From Daldinia sp. FL1419 (Eukaryota > Ascomycota > Sordariomycetes > Xylariales > Hypoxylaceae), in assembly GCA_025201765.1 (NCBI GenBank), contig MU623487.1:18755-82754 (forward strand): a stretch of DNA of 64,000 nucleotides. Reading direction: 5' to 3'. A program made the translations under genes and the position numbers. Below the pieces are notes generated by a model, which was given only the letters and a program-made list of their open reading frames with translations, was not told the DNA's origin and did no database searches. Numbering within the stretch: the stretch's first letter is position 1; each line of letters begins with the position of its first letter. Shown piece by piece: positions 49,273-60,049 of the stretch.

Positions 49273-49320
49273 CACTTGGGGCACTTGGGGTACTTGGAGC
49301 ACTGGAGTTACTGGAGTACT
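49273..49320. repeat. Imperfect ACTTGGGG/ACTGGAGT repeat
   Basis: Five to six degenerate copies of an 8-10 base unit lie in tandem upstream of a poly(A) stretch. Confidence 0.75.
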
Positions 49321-49507
49321 AGGGGAAAGTAAAAAAAAAAAAAGCCTGGAGATTCTAAAAAGATGGGGTAATACCTTGACCTAACTTTGGCCTAACCATA
49401 TACTTACCTGGGTACATGTACCTAGGGGTAACCCCCAGAGAAACTAATGCTTTCTCGGGCTAATAACCAACTATTTCTCCACTGGAGGTAGTAGTTTCCT
49501 TTATTCA

Positions 49508-49509
<2 letters not shown>

Positions 49510-49547
<38 letters not shown>
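49510..49547. repeat. Poly(T) tract, 38 bases
   Basis: An uninterrupted run of 38 T. The length may be affected by sequencing. It could mark the poly(A) end of an inserted minus-strand element, but no such element was recognised next to it. Confidence 0.9.
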
Positions 49548-49549
<2 letters not shown>

Positions 49550-50392
49550 ATGTTAGGTATTTTACCATTAAGCGCGTCTTCGTGTAACTGCTGTCGTAAA
49601 CTTCTTCTTTTTTTTTGTCGTAACCACAAATACTTTGAAGTCGTAGTTGGTAGTTGCGTCGTCACGAAGTACAACATGTATTTTTTTACGTTTTCCAAGG
49701 TTCCCCCAATATCAGTCCAACTACGTGGGATGCGAATCAGTCTCGGTACCAGGATTACCTATCTTAACTTAGAGAACCCAACAAAGATAATTTCTGCATA
49801 CACATATCCCTACATTTCCCGGCCTCTAAAGTTACCTCGTTGTGGTATGTATGGCTGATAGGGTTGGTATGGCTAATACACCTTATAACCCAGCAAGCCC
49901 CTGGGTTTATACACTACATAGTACATTGTAGGCATGCAATCTCAACCCCAAGGCTTTTTGCTACTCTGGTTTCGATGTAACAGCCAGTCGGGCTTTCGAT
50001 CTGGTTCCAAAAACGGCAGTTTTTCCATAACGGGACTTCTCGCCTTGCATCAAGGATTTCGAGAGATAAAACTATCTACTGTAGTTACATGCTCATTACC
50101 CGAGGGCAGTAAAATAATGGGCCGTCTACATATTGTTGCGGTCTGTTTACTATTTCTAATTTACTTACTCATATTCGACTCGGGAATTTCACCCCCCTTA
50201 ACGACTCAACGATTATGCCTGCCGCGTCGTAGTCGGAGCTTTCAACTTGGTACCTACTACAACCACTACCACCTTGAAAATTAAGACCTATCAAGCCCAT
50301 GTTACTTCAATTAGCAAGCGGCGGCTTCGTCGAAGTGGGGGAACCGGGGAATCAAACGTACATACGTACATCCATCCACGAACAAGAGTTTC

Positions 50393-50638
50393 TTGGGACT
50401 TTTTGCAATTTATGTCTCATCAGCTCCACTTACCACGCTTCTCTACATAGAGTCGAAGCAGAGCCAAGCGTCGTCGTCGTTTGTGGTTCGACCCGTCCCA
50501 AAAGTTCTAGACTTGAAGGGGCAGGTGATCAACATTACGCTACTAGGGACGACTGGTCCCAATGCTTCGGATACTAATGTACAGACCAATTCCATTGTCC
50601 TTCCAGTCTTCTTCCTATCTCAGGGACAGCAACGTTGA
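50393..50638 (+). pseudogene. Possible gene relic with protein-like frame
   Basis: An open frame begins LGLFAIYVSSAPLTT, which resembles a signal peptide, continues with FVVRPVPKVLDLKGQVINIT, and stops at TGA 50636-50638. There is no ATG at its start. Downstream, protein-like stretches such as VSDNRSMALNAVYKRP (about 51036-51088) lie in other frames between stops. This suggests an eroded or intron-rich secreted-protein gene, but I could not name a family. Confidence 0.2.
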
Positions 50639-52613
50639 GACGAAGAGAAAGTCCATTGATCTGGCTATCTATGCAGAGGTGTAACAACTACTACTGTAGG
50701 CAGCTGTTACAACAATGTGGTGGACCCCTCCTATCACTATCAGCAGCATGTAAGACGGTAACCTGCATCTTGCTACATACCGCAAATCGTATCAGGCTTC
50801 TTCTCCGCAGGCATCGGTTCCCTGTTCACTTAGCGTGATATCAACTAACCTAGCTTAGGACTATGCACACTATCTTTGCCCTGTCTGGATATCAACCTTT
50901 GTGGGGTTATTAGCCGCCAACAACGGTCGTGACGGACATACGGTATGCAAGCGGGCAAACTTCCAGACAAGAACGGAGATAGTTCGTCATGCCAATCCCA
51001 AATCTGTCCCAAACCTACCAAACTTTGTTGAACCTGCCAGTCAGCGACAATCGCTCCATGGCCCTGAATGCGGTCTACAAGCGCCCATGAATGGCAAAAT
51101 TAGCCCCCAAGGCTGACGAATACGTTCGGCTGAATCGCGCATCTCGATCGCGGGAAAGAAGATCACGAATAACTACACCCCGCTGTAACAAATTCATAAT
51201 AATCCTCCGTGTGCTTACATATCCTTTTCCCCCAGTTATTGTCAAGTGACGCTTCCTAACCACCGATACGAGCGTCAGCCCAGTGGGCAACTGACGTGAA
51301 GAAAACGTGAGACGCCGCAAGAAGTTTAAACTCTCGCGGGATATTCTCACTAATGAACACTTGGCTTTTTGTGTCACTCGCGCGATTCCAGGACGATCTG
51401 CACGCAGGACAGAACCGAGAAAGCGCCGCCTTGCATCGGGAGCGAGCCAACGAGCAAACCTATCACGAGAAAGCTGCAGCTATAGGGCGTGGTAAACGCG
51501 CGATGACGGAATGCTGTGTGGTATGGGTTGTCCATAGGCCAATCCTGCTCCGCGCGACTTGGAACCCCCCAATCCCAAAGCCCATGTGGCAGGCCTGCAA
51601 GGGCTGACCAGCCAGCTGCGAAATATCTGCTGCTGCCCCCTCCGTAGGGCGCCTTCTAGAAGGCCCCGATACAGAAACCCGGCCTTCATATGTACATACG
51701 CTACATGTCCGCCTGCGTTCTGTTCAACCTTGAGCTGATGCGCTTGAGGCCTTTTCCAGGAAATATAGGCAACCCAAATCATGGGCAGCTGAATACCCCG
51801 CTCCACCATGATATGGTTATTGTCACCATCGCTACCGACCGCCTATCAGCGTTGCATTTCATATATAATGCCATGGATTCGCCTATCTATATCACCGATA
51901 TATATATTACTGGACCATTCGATGCCCTCGGTTCAACCTCATGGCATAAATCATACTCCAATATGTTATAAATTTATACATATTATAGATGAGAGCCGTA
52001 GCCTATTTGGACAAATTATGCGGATCTACTCTATTCGTGAGAAAAAAATACCAGCCTGCCATGCTCATAAATACGGAAAGGTCTGGAACGGGCCATAGCG
52101 ATGCTCTATTTCCTATTAACCTTCATCTAATTTAGCGCCCACGTATTGGAATGTATAATCCCTTACAGGATTATTTATTGGTCGTCCTCTGAGATTTATA
52201 TTATTCATTCATACAATTCGGTGGTAAAATACGGCGTATTTTCCATCCGCGGGTGACCATAACGTCCCAGCAGTCGTACAGGGCTTAAGAGACAAATTTG
52301 TCGTTAGAGTAGAGGGGTAACTAATTCGTACCATTTAAAGGTCTAACGCAATATTACGACATGGTGATATTCGGCAATAGTAAAAACAATTTCCTAGGAC
52401 AGAAGATAGCTATATACGTAAGGGAGGACAGTCGACGCAAACGCCTAGACCCCTAACCAGAACCTAAGCAAACTCGACTGATCTACCGAAACACGATGAA
52501 GAAAACGGGCTAACCAGTAGGGTCGAATCAGCAAATATCGCAGCAACGCATGTACTAACCTATCCACCTACGCGTAATTCTCATACCACCTTACTTCCAG
52601 AATCTCGTGCGCT

Positions 52614-53914
52614 TTATTTCTTCTCCTCCGGCGGCGCAGCTCCACCCGTGGTTGGGAAGCCCATAAACATCTTGAAGTAATCCTATTGCGTCGTCAGTGC
52701 ATCGCTCAATTAACCATTGCAGATTTGGTTCCCGCAAATAAAGCAAGGCTTGACACTTACATAAATCATCCACTGGAGACCGGTAAGAGTACCAATCATG
52801 ACAATTCGAACCGGGAGACCGTTCCATAGTCCCATAAAACCGATATCCTTGTAGTTTCGGGCCACGGCAGCACCGAAGGCTTCACCAGATTTTCGGTTCG
52901 CGTTGAGCTTGCTGACCAGAACATCGGCAGGGTGAGAGACGATAGCACAAAGAATACCAGCCAAATAACCACCAGTGAAGGAAACGGCGGTTTGAGCGCC
53001 CGTGCCGTAATCGCTCTTCTTTCCTGGAAGTCGTTCGTAGATCTTCTCGACAATGGTCTCGAAAGAAGCAAATTTCATCATGGTATAAGGGATTTGACGA
53101 CCCCATAGCGGGTACAGACCCTTATACAAACCACCGACACCTTCAGCCGCCGTGATCTTGCTGATACCGTCAAATGTACCCTTGTACGGTGGCGGTATCG
53201 TCGTCTGCATGCGGACTTTGACGGCTTCGAAAGGACATAAGGCGAGATCGGCGAGGAACTCAGCAGAGGCAGAGGCAGATAGATATAGTAGCGTCTTATA
53301 TTTGTACGCGTTCTCAGGGCCCGCGAGATCAGAATACTTCTTTTTGAAATATTCGTACCAACCGTACTTGAATGCACCCTGCGCCGAGTATCCGAACAAC
53401 GTTGGGCTCCAACCCGTAAAGATACCCGGGATACCCTCTTGTCGCAGAATGATGCCCCAGGCCTGGAAGTTGCCTTTGTACAGCTTCGCGTCTACTTGGC
53501 GACGGCACTTGACAAGATCTAAGGGAGTGACGGCGGTATGAGTCAAGCCCTATAGCTCTAATATTAGATACGACCTTTTTGGGGGGCGGGGAGGGGGGTT
53601 ATGATCGCGCGATGAGTTCATTCACTTACACAGGCGAGAAGACCACCAAACGTAGCCGCAGCGTAGAAAGTAGGACTGTAGAGCTCCAACTTCTTGCCGC
53701 TGTCGCCCTTGGCCTTTTCAAGCTCCTTCTGGGCCTCAGCGCTGAGCTGCTTCGTTTTGTTCTTCGCATCGTCAACGACGGAGTAAGCCATGTAGAGTTC
53801 CGGGCGCGCCTGATACGGAGTTGCCTTGGCAGCCGAAGTAGTCCGTGCCTTCGTGTTCAACGGCGGCCCGAAGGACTGGTGAAGGACGTGCTGATTAGGA
53901 AATAGGTACGACAT
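52614..53914 (-). CDS. MIR1/PIC2: Mitochondrial phosphate carrier
   Basis: Exons are 53914-53630, 53549-52761 and 52682-52614, giving 380 residues. It imports phosphate, with H+, into the mitochondrial matrix for ATP synthesis. Three mitochondrial-carrier repeats are marked by PLDLVKCRRQVD, PFEAVKVRMQT and HPADVLVSKLN. The phosphate-carrier subgroup is indicated by ACGLTHTAVTPLDLVKCRRQ, which spans the first intron, and by GWSPTLFGYSAQGAFKYGWY. About 80 residues precede the first repeat, longer than in the yeast proteins and partly Lys/Ala/Glu-rich. The last intron joins LQWMIY to DYFKMFMGFPTTGG. Yeast has two such carriers; I cannot tell which one this matches. Confidence 0.95.
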
Positions 53915-55247
53915 TTTGACTAGGTCCGATTCAATCTATGATTGTTCAGTTATCATGGGACATTTCCTTATTGATTACTCTGAAATTCCATTGCTCCAAT
54001 AGCGCACTGCATTCGCTTTGGGATGATAACTCAGATGAAATGGGATATCACGATAACTCGACGGGTTTAACGGATAACGTACCGTTTCTCTAGGTTGTGT
54101 GATTATATTCCTATCAATCTAAGGCCGGTCGCAAACCTCAGTTATTCCAATGCCAAACACGCTACTACGATGAGAAAGCGCTTAACAAATTAGGAATCGC
54201 AAACACAGTTGCCGCTGCACTGAAGAAAACGTTGTTCAGGAGAAGGTTTATGGAGGCTCGAGATTTAACAGGGAAAAAAGGAATAATGGAAGGAAGGTCC
54301 GGAGATAAGGTATGGTTACTACCAAGGCAGTTCCAACGTCCAATACGATTCCTTCCCTCGTCGATACCTCTTATGTTAGTGACGTCGGAGGGGTCGGCAA
54401 GGTAGGAGCTTACCCTGTTACATAACCATATTTGTAGCTTCGCCCAATGATTGATGGGATATTCCGATTTAGTGGGGGTTTCAAGCCTTGAATTTAGGTA
54501 TAGAAGCTGACAAGCTCATGGATTAGATAGGTACCTAGGTAGGTATGCTGGCTATACTATATAAAGATTGAGCATGAGTCTTTTTTTTCTCTCCCCTTTT
54601 TACCTCGTTGAATCAATTGGAAATTATAAACTCATCTATTGTGGCAATGGCTTTTCTTACTAGACGCCTGGTAGTATATGATGTCAGGATGCGACGATGC
54701 AATTGCAAATACTATTAGTTACCTGAGGTATAATTAGGAAAACTAGGCACCTATCATTTCTCAAGAATTAAAGGGTCGAGCATCTCTGCATAATTGTATA
54801 CAGCATGCTGCGTTGGAGAAAAAGACACAATGCGTCCTTAAAGCCCATTCGTACCTACTTCATTAGGCATGTCAAGTGTATAGCGGCTCCCAAGCCTGAT
54901 TTAGAGCTGTGCTACCGGGGGGCATTAAAAGGGTCCCCACCTCGAAATTGTCAGATAGGCTAGCTCGTAATATCTTCCGTCATTTCGGACTCCACAAAGA
55001 CTACGAGTAAATCCAAATTTCTTACTCATACATCGGAACTACAATGCGCTTCTAATATCTACGAAAGTACCATTCACATTTTCTAGGTTACACCGAAGGA
55101 ACCCGGCCGCCGGTAGAAATACGCAGAGCTTTTAATTATACAGAAAGAACACACCGCCTTAAGAAGCTCTTTGCCAAGGACAAGTTTCTTCGATCTAACC
55201 CCTGCAACACCTTTTTCTATACCTACCTACACATACATTATACGGAC
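53915..55247. other. Divergent intergenic region
   Basis: A 1.3 kb gap between the phosphate carrier and CBS-protein starts. A TACCTAGGTA palindrome lies at 54530-54546 and a TC-rich spot near 54580. No gene was seen. Confidence 0.5.
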
Positions 55248-55905
55248 ATGGCGCAAACGATCAAGACTTCCGCGCACGTCGGCCCGTCACCTCTAGGGGG
55301 TACGCCATTCGTCTCGAAATGGTCTTCACGATATAGAGGAGTACGTTGCCATACCCCCGAACCATTGAGTCTAGAATTATATATTAGAAACGCCACATCA
55401 ATATTATATCCAACTACTCATATACATATCCTGCTCAATACCAAAGACTACCAAGGTAAATACTAACATAGCACCCCAGGCCACAGTCCAAGACCTCGAG
55501 CCCCCCGCCGCTCTCTCCCTCAACCCCTCGGACCCCATCTCGCTCGCCCTCATCTCCTCTTTCGAGCGGGACTACACGCACCTCACGATCGTCGACTCAG
55601 ACACCCGGGCGCTCCTCGGCTACGTCGCCATACCGGTGCTGCAGGCGCAGCTCGACACGGGCAAAGTCAAGCCCGACGAGCCCATCTCCAAGGCCATGGC
55701 GCACTTCGAGCGCAAGGGCAAGAAGTACAAGGTCATCACGATGGCTACGCCGCTGGAAGAGCTCGAGGAGTTCTTCGAGGGCGGCGCTTCGGGGAACGGC
55801 CAGAAGCAGGAGTTTGCGGTCGTGACGGACGAGGATAGGAGGTTTGTCTTGGGCGTTGCTACGAGGAGCGATTTGGAGGAGTTCGTGAAGAGGCGGCCGG
55901 CGTAA
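55248..55905 (+). CDS. CBS-domain protein
   Basis: Exons are 55248-55340 and 55480-55905, with a 139-nt intron that has a CTAAC branch site, giving 172 residues. CBS pairs usually bind adenine nucleotides and act as regulatory modules; the role of this small fungal protein is not known to me. Conserved parts include ATVQDLEPPAALSLNPSD in the first repeat and EFAVVTDEDRRFVLGVATRS in the second, ending DLEEFVKRRPA. Exon 2 is very GC-rich, with almost every third base G or C, unlike exon 1 and the surrounding DNA. The join YRG-ATVQDL is in phase and natural for the family. Confidence 0.85.
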
Positions 55906-56353
55906 GGGACGGGCGAGCGAGGATCGACGTAACATCTAGAGGTTAATCGACATATAGATGGAGGTTTGACATTTCGAGGATGTGGCAAGTAATGGGCTAA
56001 GACCGGGCTACGAAGGGAATGGCACTATATGAACAAAGTGCTCTACTATACCGCGCTCGAGATTATTACGGGACGTGGCTTAGATGGAGGGATTCAACAC
56101 CTCGGGCGACCTTATACTACAAAGGCTCGATTCGGAAAGAGACGTGGTCCGATTCGAGCAGAAAGTTCAGTTGTAGAATGTACGTAGCAAGCTTCAGATT
56201 GTGAACCAACGCGAGGGGTTATATCGTAATATAAACACATATCTTACTTAGATATCATCCGCTCAAGTAAATCGCACTAGCTCGCGGCCAGGCTTATACC
56301 GGTTTACGCCGGAGAAGGCGCTTCAAGAACGCCATGATCTCCCACCGTCGGTA
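55906..56353. other. Convergent intergenic region
   Basis: A short gap between the CBS-protein and lipocalin-like gene ends. No features were seen. Confidence 0.5.
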
Positions 56354-57069
56354 TTACTCGGGGACCCAGTCATACACCATCTTAAAGTTGACAAACGTGC
56401 CGTCCTTGGCAACCACCACATTCCGAACATACCTCCTCTCCCCACCCACATTCTGGAACCCCCAAACCTGCAGCGCCGTCCACCCAGCATCCAAGCTCTC
56501 AACATGATTTAGAATATGCGTCTCGCCCTGCGGCCCGCCCTTCTCCTCATCCCCCTCCAACCAATCCCTCGCCGCGAAATCATCCTCTACAACCCCCGTC
56601 TTCCTCGCCTCTCCCTCGGGCCCAACATGCGCCGCCAACTCCTCCGGGCCGATCCACTTGCTGCGGCCGCGGACGTGGCCGAACAGCCAGTCGCTGTGCT
56701 CGCGGAACTCGTAGTCGAGGCACCGGTTCTCAGCGGTGCCTTTTACGCCCGCGGTCGCGATCTGCTGGATGTCGATGCGCGTGACGAGCTCGGTGCTGGT
56801 GTTGGGCGGCGTGGGGGCGCCTTGGTATTGCTTGGTCTCGAGGGTCACGGTTGCGGCGCCGATGGCTTTGCGCACGAGCCAGCTCACGCCTTGGAGGGAG
56901 AGCGCGGGGTCGACGGAGTCGGAGAGGGTTTTGTTCTTGAGGAAAGGGTTAGCTACCTATGTAGTGAGGCACCTAAGGGAGGAAACGCGGGGAGGGACGG
57001 CGACGGCTTGCTTACCAAAACCCACTTCCCGTTCAGATCGCCAATTGTCTTGGATGCCGGCGCCGCCAT
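56354..57069 (-). CDS. Lipocalin-like fungal protein
   Basis: Exons are 57069-57016 and 56935-56354, giving 211 residues. The start MAAPASKTIGDLNGKWVL fits the GxW motif at the first strand of lipocalin-type beta barrels, which suggests a small-ligand-binding cytosolic protein; no ligand can be inferred. The body is rich in predicted beta strands (ATVTLETKQYQG, WTALQVWGFQ, RRYVRNVVVAKDGTFVNFKM) and ends DWVPE. No signal peptide is present. The intron (GTAAGC-CAAG, CTAAC branch) joins WVL to NKTLSDSVDPALSLQG. Coding sequence is strongly GC-biased, like the neighbouring CBS gene. The family assignment is from memory of similar fungal proteins. Confidence 0.75.
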
Positions 57070-58779
57070 GGCGTGTGTCTCAACGAAGCTTATGCGTATA
57101 CCTATCTACCTCCCGAGGGGCGAAGATAAAGATAAAGATATAAAATAAAATAAAATAAAATAAAAGCAAAAACCAGGGTCGAGACTTATAAAAGAAAGAT
57201 TGGTTAGCTTGTATCGCTACGGCTTTTAGCTTCGTACGACAGTGTTGGGGACCTCGAGTCGTACCAAAATATGTATTAACGAAAAGCAAAGAATATCACG
57301 CCGGGAACGAGAACAAAAAAAAAGCAGTTCACGTCTTAGACTTATTAACCAATCGACTATATAAATTAATCAGGTCGCAAGTACCTAGCTCAGATCTAAG
57401 ATATGTGCGCGAGCGTACCTAGCGCAAACCAAGTATTCTTATACCAAAGATGGGCCAGCGATCAATCATATGCTTTCCGCAGCGCCCAAAGTTTCGAATC
57501 GAGGGACGACCCGAGGCATGACGCACTCCAAGGTACCAGCTTGCGTTCTTTCCCTGGTGGAGGGGTCGATTGCCTGATTTGGGTTATGCGAAGCTACGGT
57601 ATGCGGGGTACGCTAATACGTAAGCGTAAGCGGACTTGATATAACGGAAAACGGAATGGGAAGCAGGTAGAATTGATAGACAAGGTGGAAGGAAGAGGCA
57701 AAGAGGGAAGCCACTATCGACAGCGGGCGTTTGGGTTTCTACATTTTTTTTTTTGTTTGCATGGGATTTAGAGCATGTGTAACTATAGGTACTAGATACA
57801 TCGCACACAATCAAACAACATGGATGAACTTGCAACTCGGAGCAATATTCAAAATTGCACATCTGATCTCTTCTATTTCGTATCATGCATTCACCAGCCG
57901 ATCCTTCGATTCGAAAGTAGGTGACACGTCTCAACTGGTTTGCTTCTGCGGTACTGCATTGGACCTATACATACGTTCTTACCCTCACGCTCATCGAGTT
58001 ATTTCGATCTTGTGCTGAAATATACAAGATATCCCGAGGTTACTCTGGTATACTACAACGAGTACAGATGAAAAAGGAAAGGAAAAGCAGAGCACTAGCG
58101 AATGTTGGAGCAGAGTAGAATGTTCCTAACCTAGGAGCTTAGCCATTGCTCAACTTCCCATCTGATCCCCAACGTTTCATGTGATGTAACCGAGAGATCT
58201 CGGATCTGTAACCAACGAGGTTGAATAAAGACATTTTAGCTTGCGCGGCCTAGAAACGTTACTTGCTGGCGTACAGAATCTCTGTGGCGTTATGGTCATG
58301 GTTCGTGGTCAGCATCATTGCTCGGAATTTGAGCCTCTAATGTGTTCTTATTAGAATGAATTAGGTCCTGGGTCTAAGTACGGTAAACCCCCATACGCCT
58401 AGGGCCTTTCTCTTTTTTTTTTATACATGGGACGTTGGTTTGTTGACGAAAAGGGAATGGCAAAGAAAAAGGGATATCCTACTCGTACAATACAATTGCG
58501 TCGCCCGTCTTCTGCTCCTGTACACCGAAAATGAAATAAAAAAGTTTTCTTTAGACGACAGCCTACCATCGCCTGCAATTCCAAATCCGTCGTCGACCCG
58601 TTATCATGGAGTCATCACTGGCAACCAGATTTTTCCCCTCCCAGGGTTGGAAGGATTTGGGACCGCCATAGCCGTTTGGCTGCTTATACATGCTCGCCTC
58701 TTCTGAAAGGCGAGTGAGTTAATGTGTTTTGGGGGTATGTAAGGTTTATATTTTTTTTCGAGCTTTGATTTTGCTCAAA
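57070..58779. other. 1.7 kb intergenic region
   Basis: Includes a short AAAAT repeat at about 57142-57163 in the lipocalin-like gene's leader and several T runs. No gene was recognised. Confidence 0.5.
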
Positions 58780-60049
58780 TCACGGCCACCACTTCATTCG
58801 CTTGTAACTCTCGATCACTTCCTCCACCAGTTCCTTCGTGATGATCGGTTTTTGGTACTGGAATCCAACCACTGCCTCTAGCCGACTACCATCCATGCTG
58901 AGGTCCGTATCCTTCAGCAGCTCCTTTTCCATAAAGGGAGTCAACGGGCCCGGTCTCGTTATTCCAGCATCGGCGAGAAGGTCCGCCCAGGGTCCTAGAA
59001 CATCGTCGTTGACATCATCCACGACACTGTCCATGTTGAGACGGGCAAGGTTGCTTAAAAGTTGACCTTGGAATCCCGTTTCGATACCAAACACTTGACC
59101 AATAATATCAGCGATCGTACCCTGATTCGTCGCTCCTTTGTCCACTACATTAAACGTCGGCGTCGGTCCCATGCTCTTCTCATCCCAATTGGCCTTGCCA
59201 GCGTTGTACCAGTCGGCAACGGACCATAAAGCCCGTGTAACATCGTCAATGTGTGCTGTGTTCGTGTACAAGTCCTTGGTCCATAGGAATTTCATGTCCT
59301 CACCCATCGCTTGGTAGACGCGCGCCATGCACAATGCCGTCGCCACCCACTGAGATGCATACGGGCCGTATACATGGGGTAAGCGTACGATAACAAGATT
59401 TAAGCTGTGCGAGGAAAAAAAAAACCACTAGTTAGATCCGACAACGCCCTCGATAAAAGCTGAACGGAGCCACTTACCCTTCAATCTTGGCGAGTTCCTC
59501 CTCCGCCTGAAGCTTGAATACGGCAATCTTGCTCCACGGCTTGAGCTTATCCGTCTCTTTACTTGGCGCCGAATTCGCTTTGTATACCATACCCGTGCTC
59601 AATTCTATGAAGCACTTTACTCCTCTCTTCGCCGCCTCTTTACCAACTGCTAACGATAAACCTAGAGATCGTACCTTGTACACTTCATCCTCCTGGGAAT
59701 ATCTCGTTTCGCCGCCACAGTTGAATACATAATCCCACTGCTTGCCATCAGGTCGATCAAATATCCGCGCCAAAGCCTCTACGGGGAGAATACAATATTA
59801 GTATGGCTCAAGACGAACATATTTGAGAACCTGTTGAGACCTACGTTCTTTACTTGCGTCTGCTTGTATGAATCTGTCTGTGGAGCAGGCAGCCTCGAAC
59901 TCTGGTGCGAGCCAGGCGAGTTGCGGTAGTACCTTGTCCACTAAGCGAATTTCGGATGCGAGGTTATTTTCATGTATATACCGGGCTAGAAACCGTCCAA
60001 TATAACCAAGCCCACCGATGATGAGTACCGACGGCTTTTCTGAGGCCAT
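58780..60049 (-). CDS. NAD-dependent epimerase/dehydratase-like protein (extended SDR)
   Basis: Exons are 60049-59845, 59778-59478 and 59404-58780, giving 376 residues. The N-terminal Rossmann motif is GGLGYIGR (Gly12, Gly15, Gly18), the usual NAD-binding signature. ELSTGMVY (about 127-134) and RLPHVYGPYASQW are typical extended-SDR blocks. At the usual YxxxK site the sequence reads IAVFK (153-157), so the catalytic tyrosine position is Ile while the lysine is kept. The protein may therefore bind nucleotide without the classical reaction, or use another residue. The substrate is unknown. All introns are short with matching phases. The last residues are YKRMKWWP. Confidence 0.88.

Larger units (their letters stand above)
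48613..52613. other. 4 kb gene-poor block
   Basis: Between the start of CreB and the end of the phosphate carrier. It holds an imperfect ACTTGGGG repeat (49273-49320), a 38-base T run (49510-49547) and, at about 50100-51250, stretches with protein-like reading interrupted by stops. No intact gene was assembled. Confidence 0.5.

Noticed and set aside
56516..57148. 210-codon frame antisense to the lipocalin-like gene
   Set aside because: Result of high GC3 on the opposite strand; the lipocalin-like reading has a proper start, intron and domain pattern.
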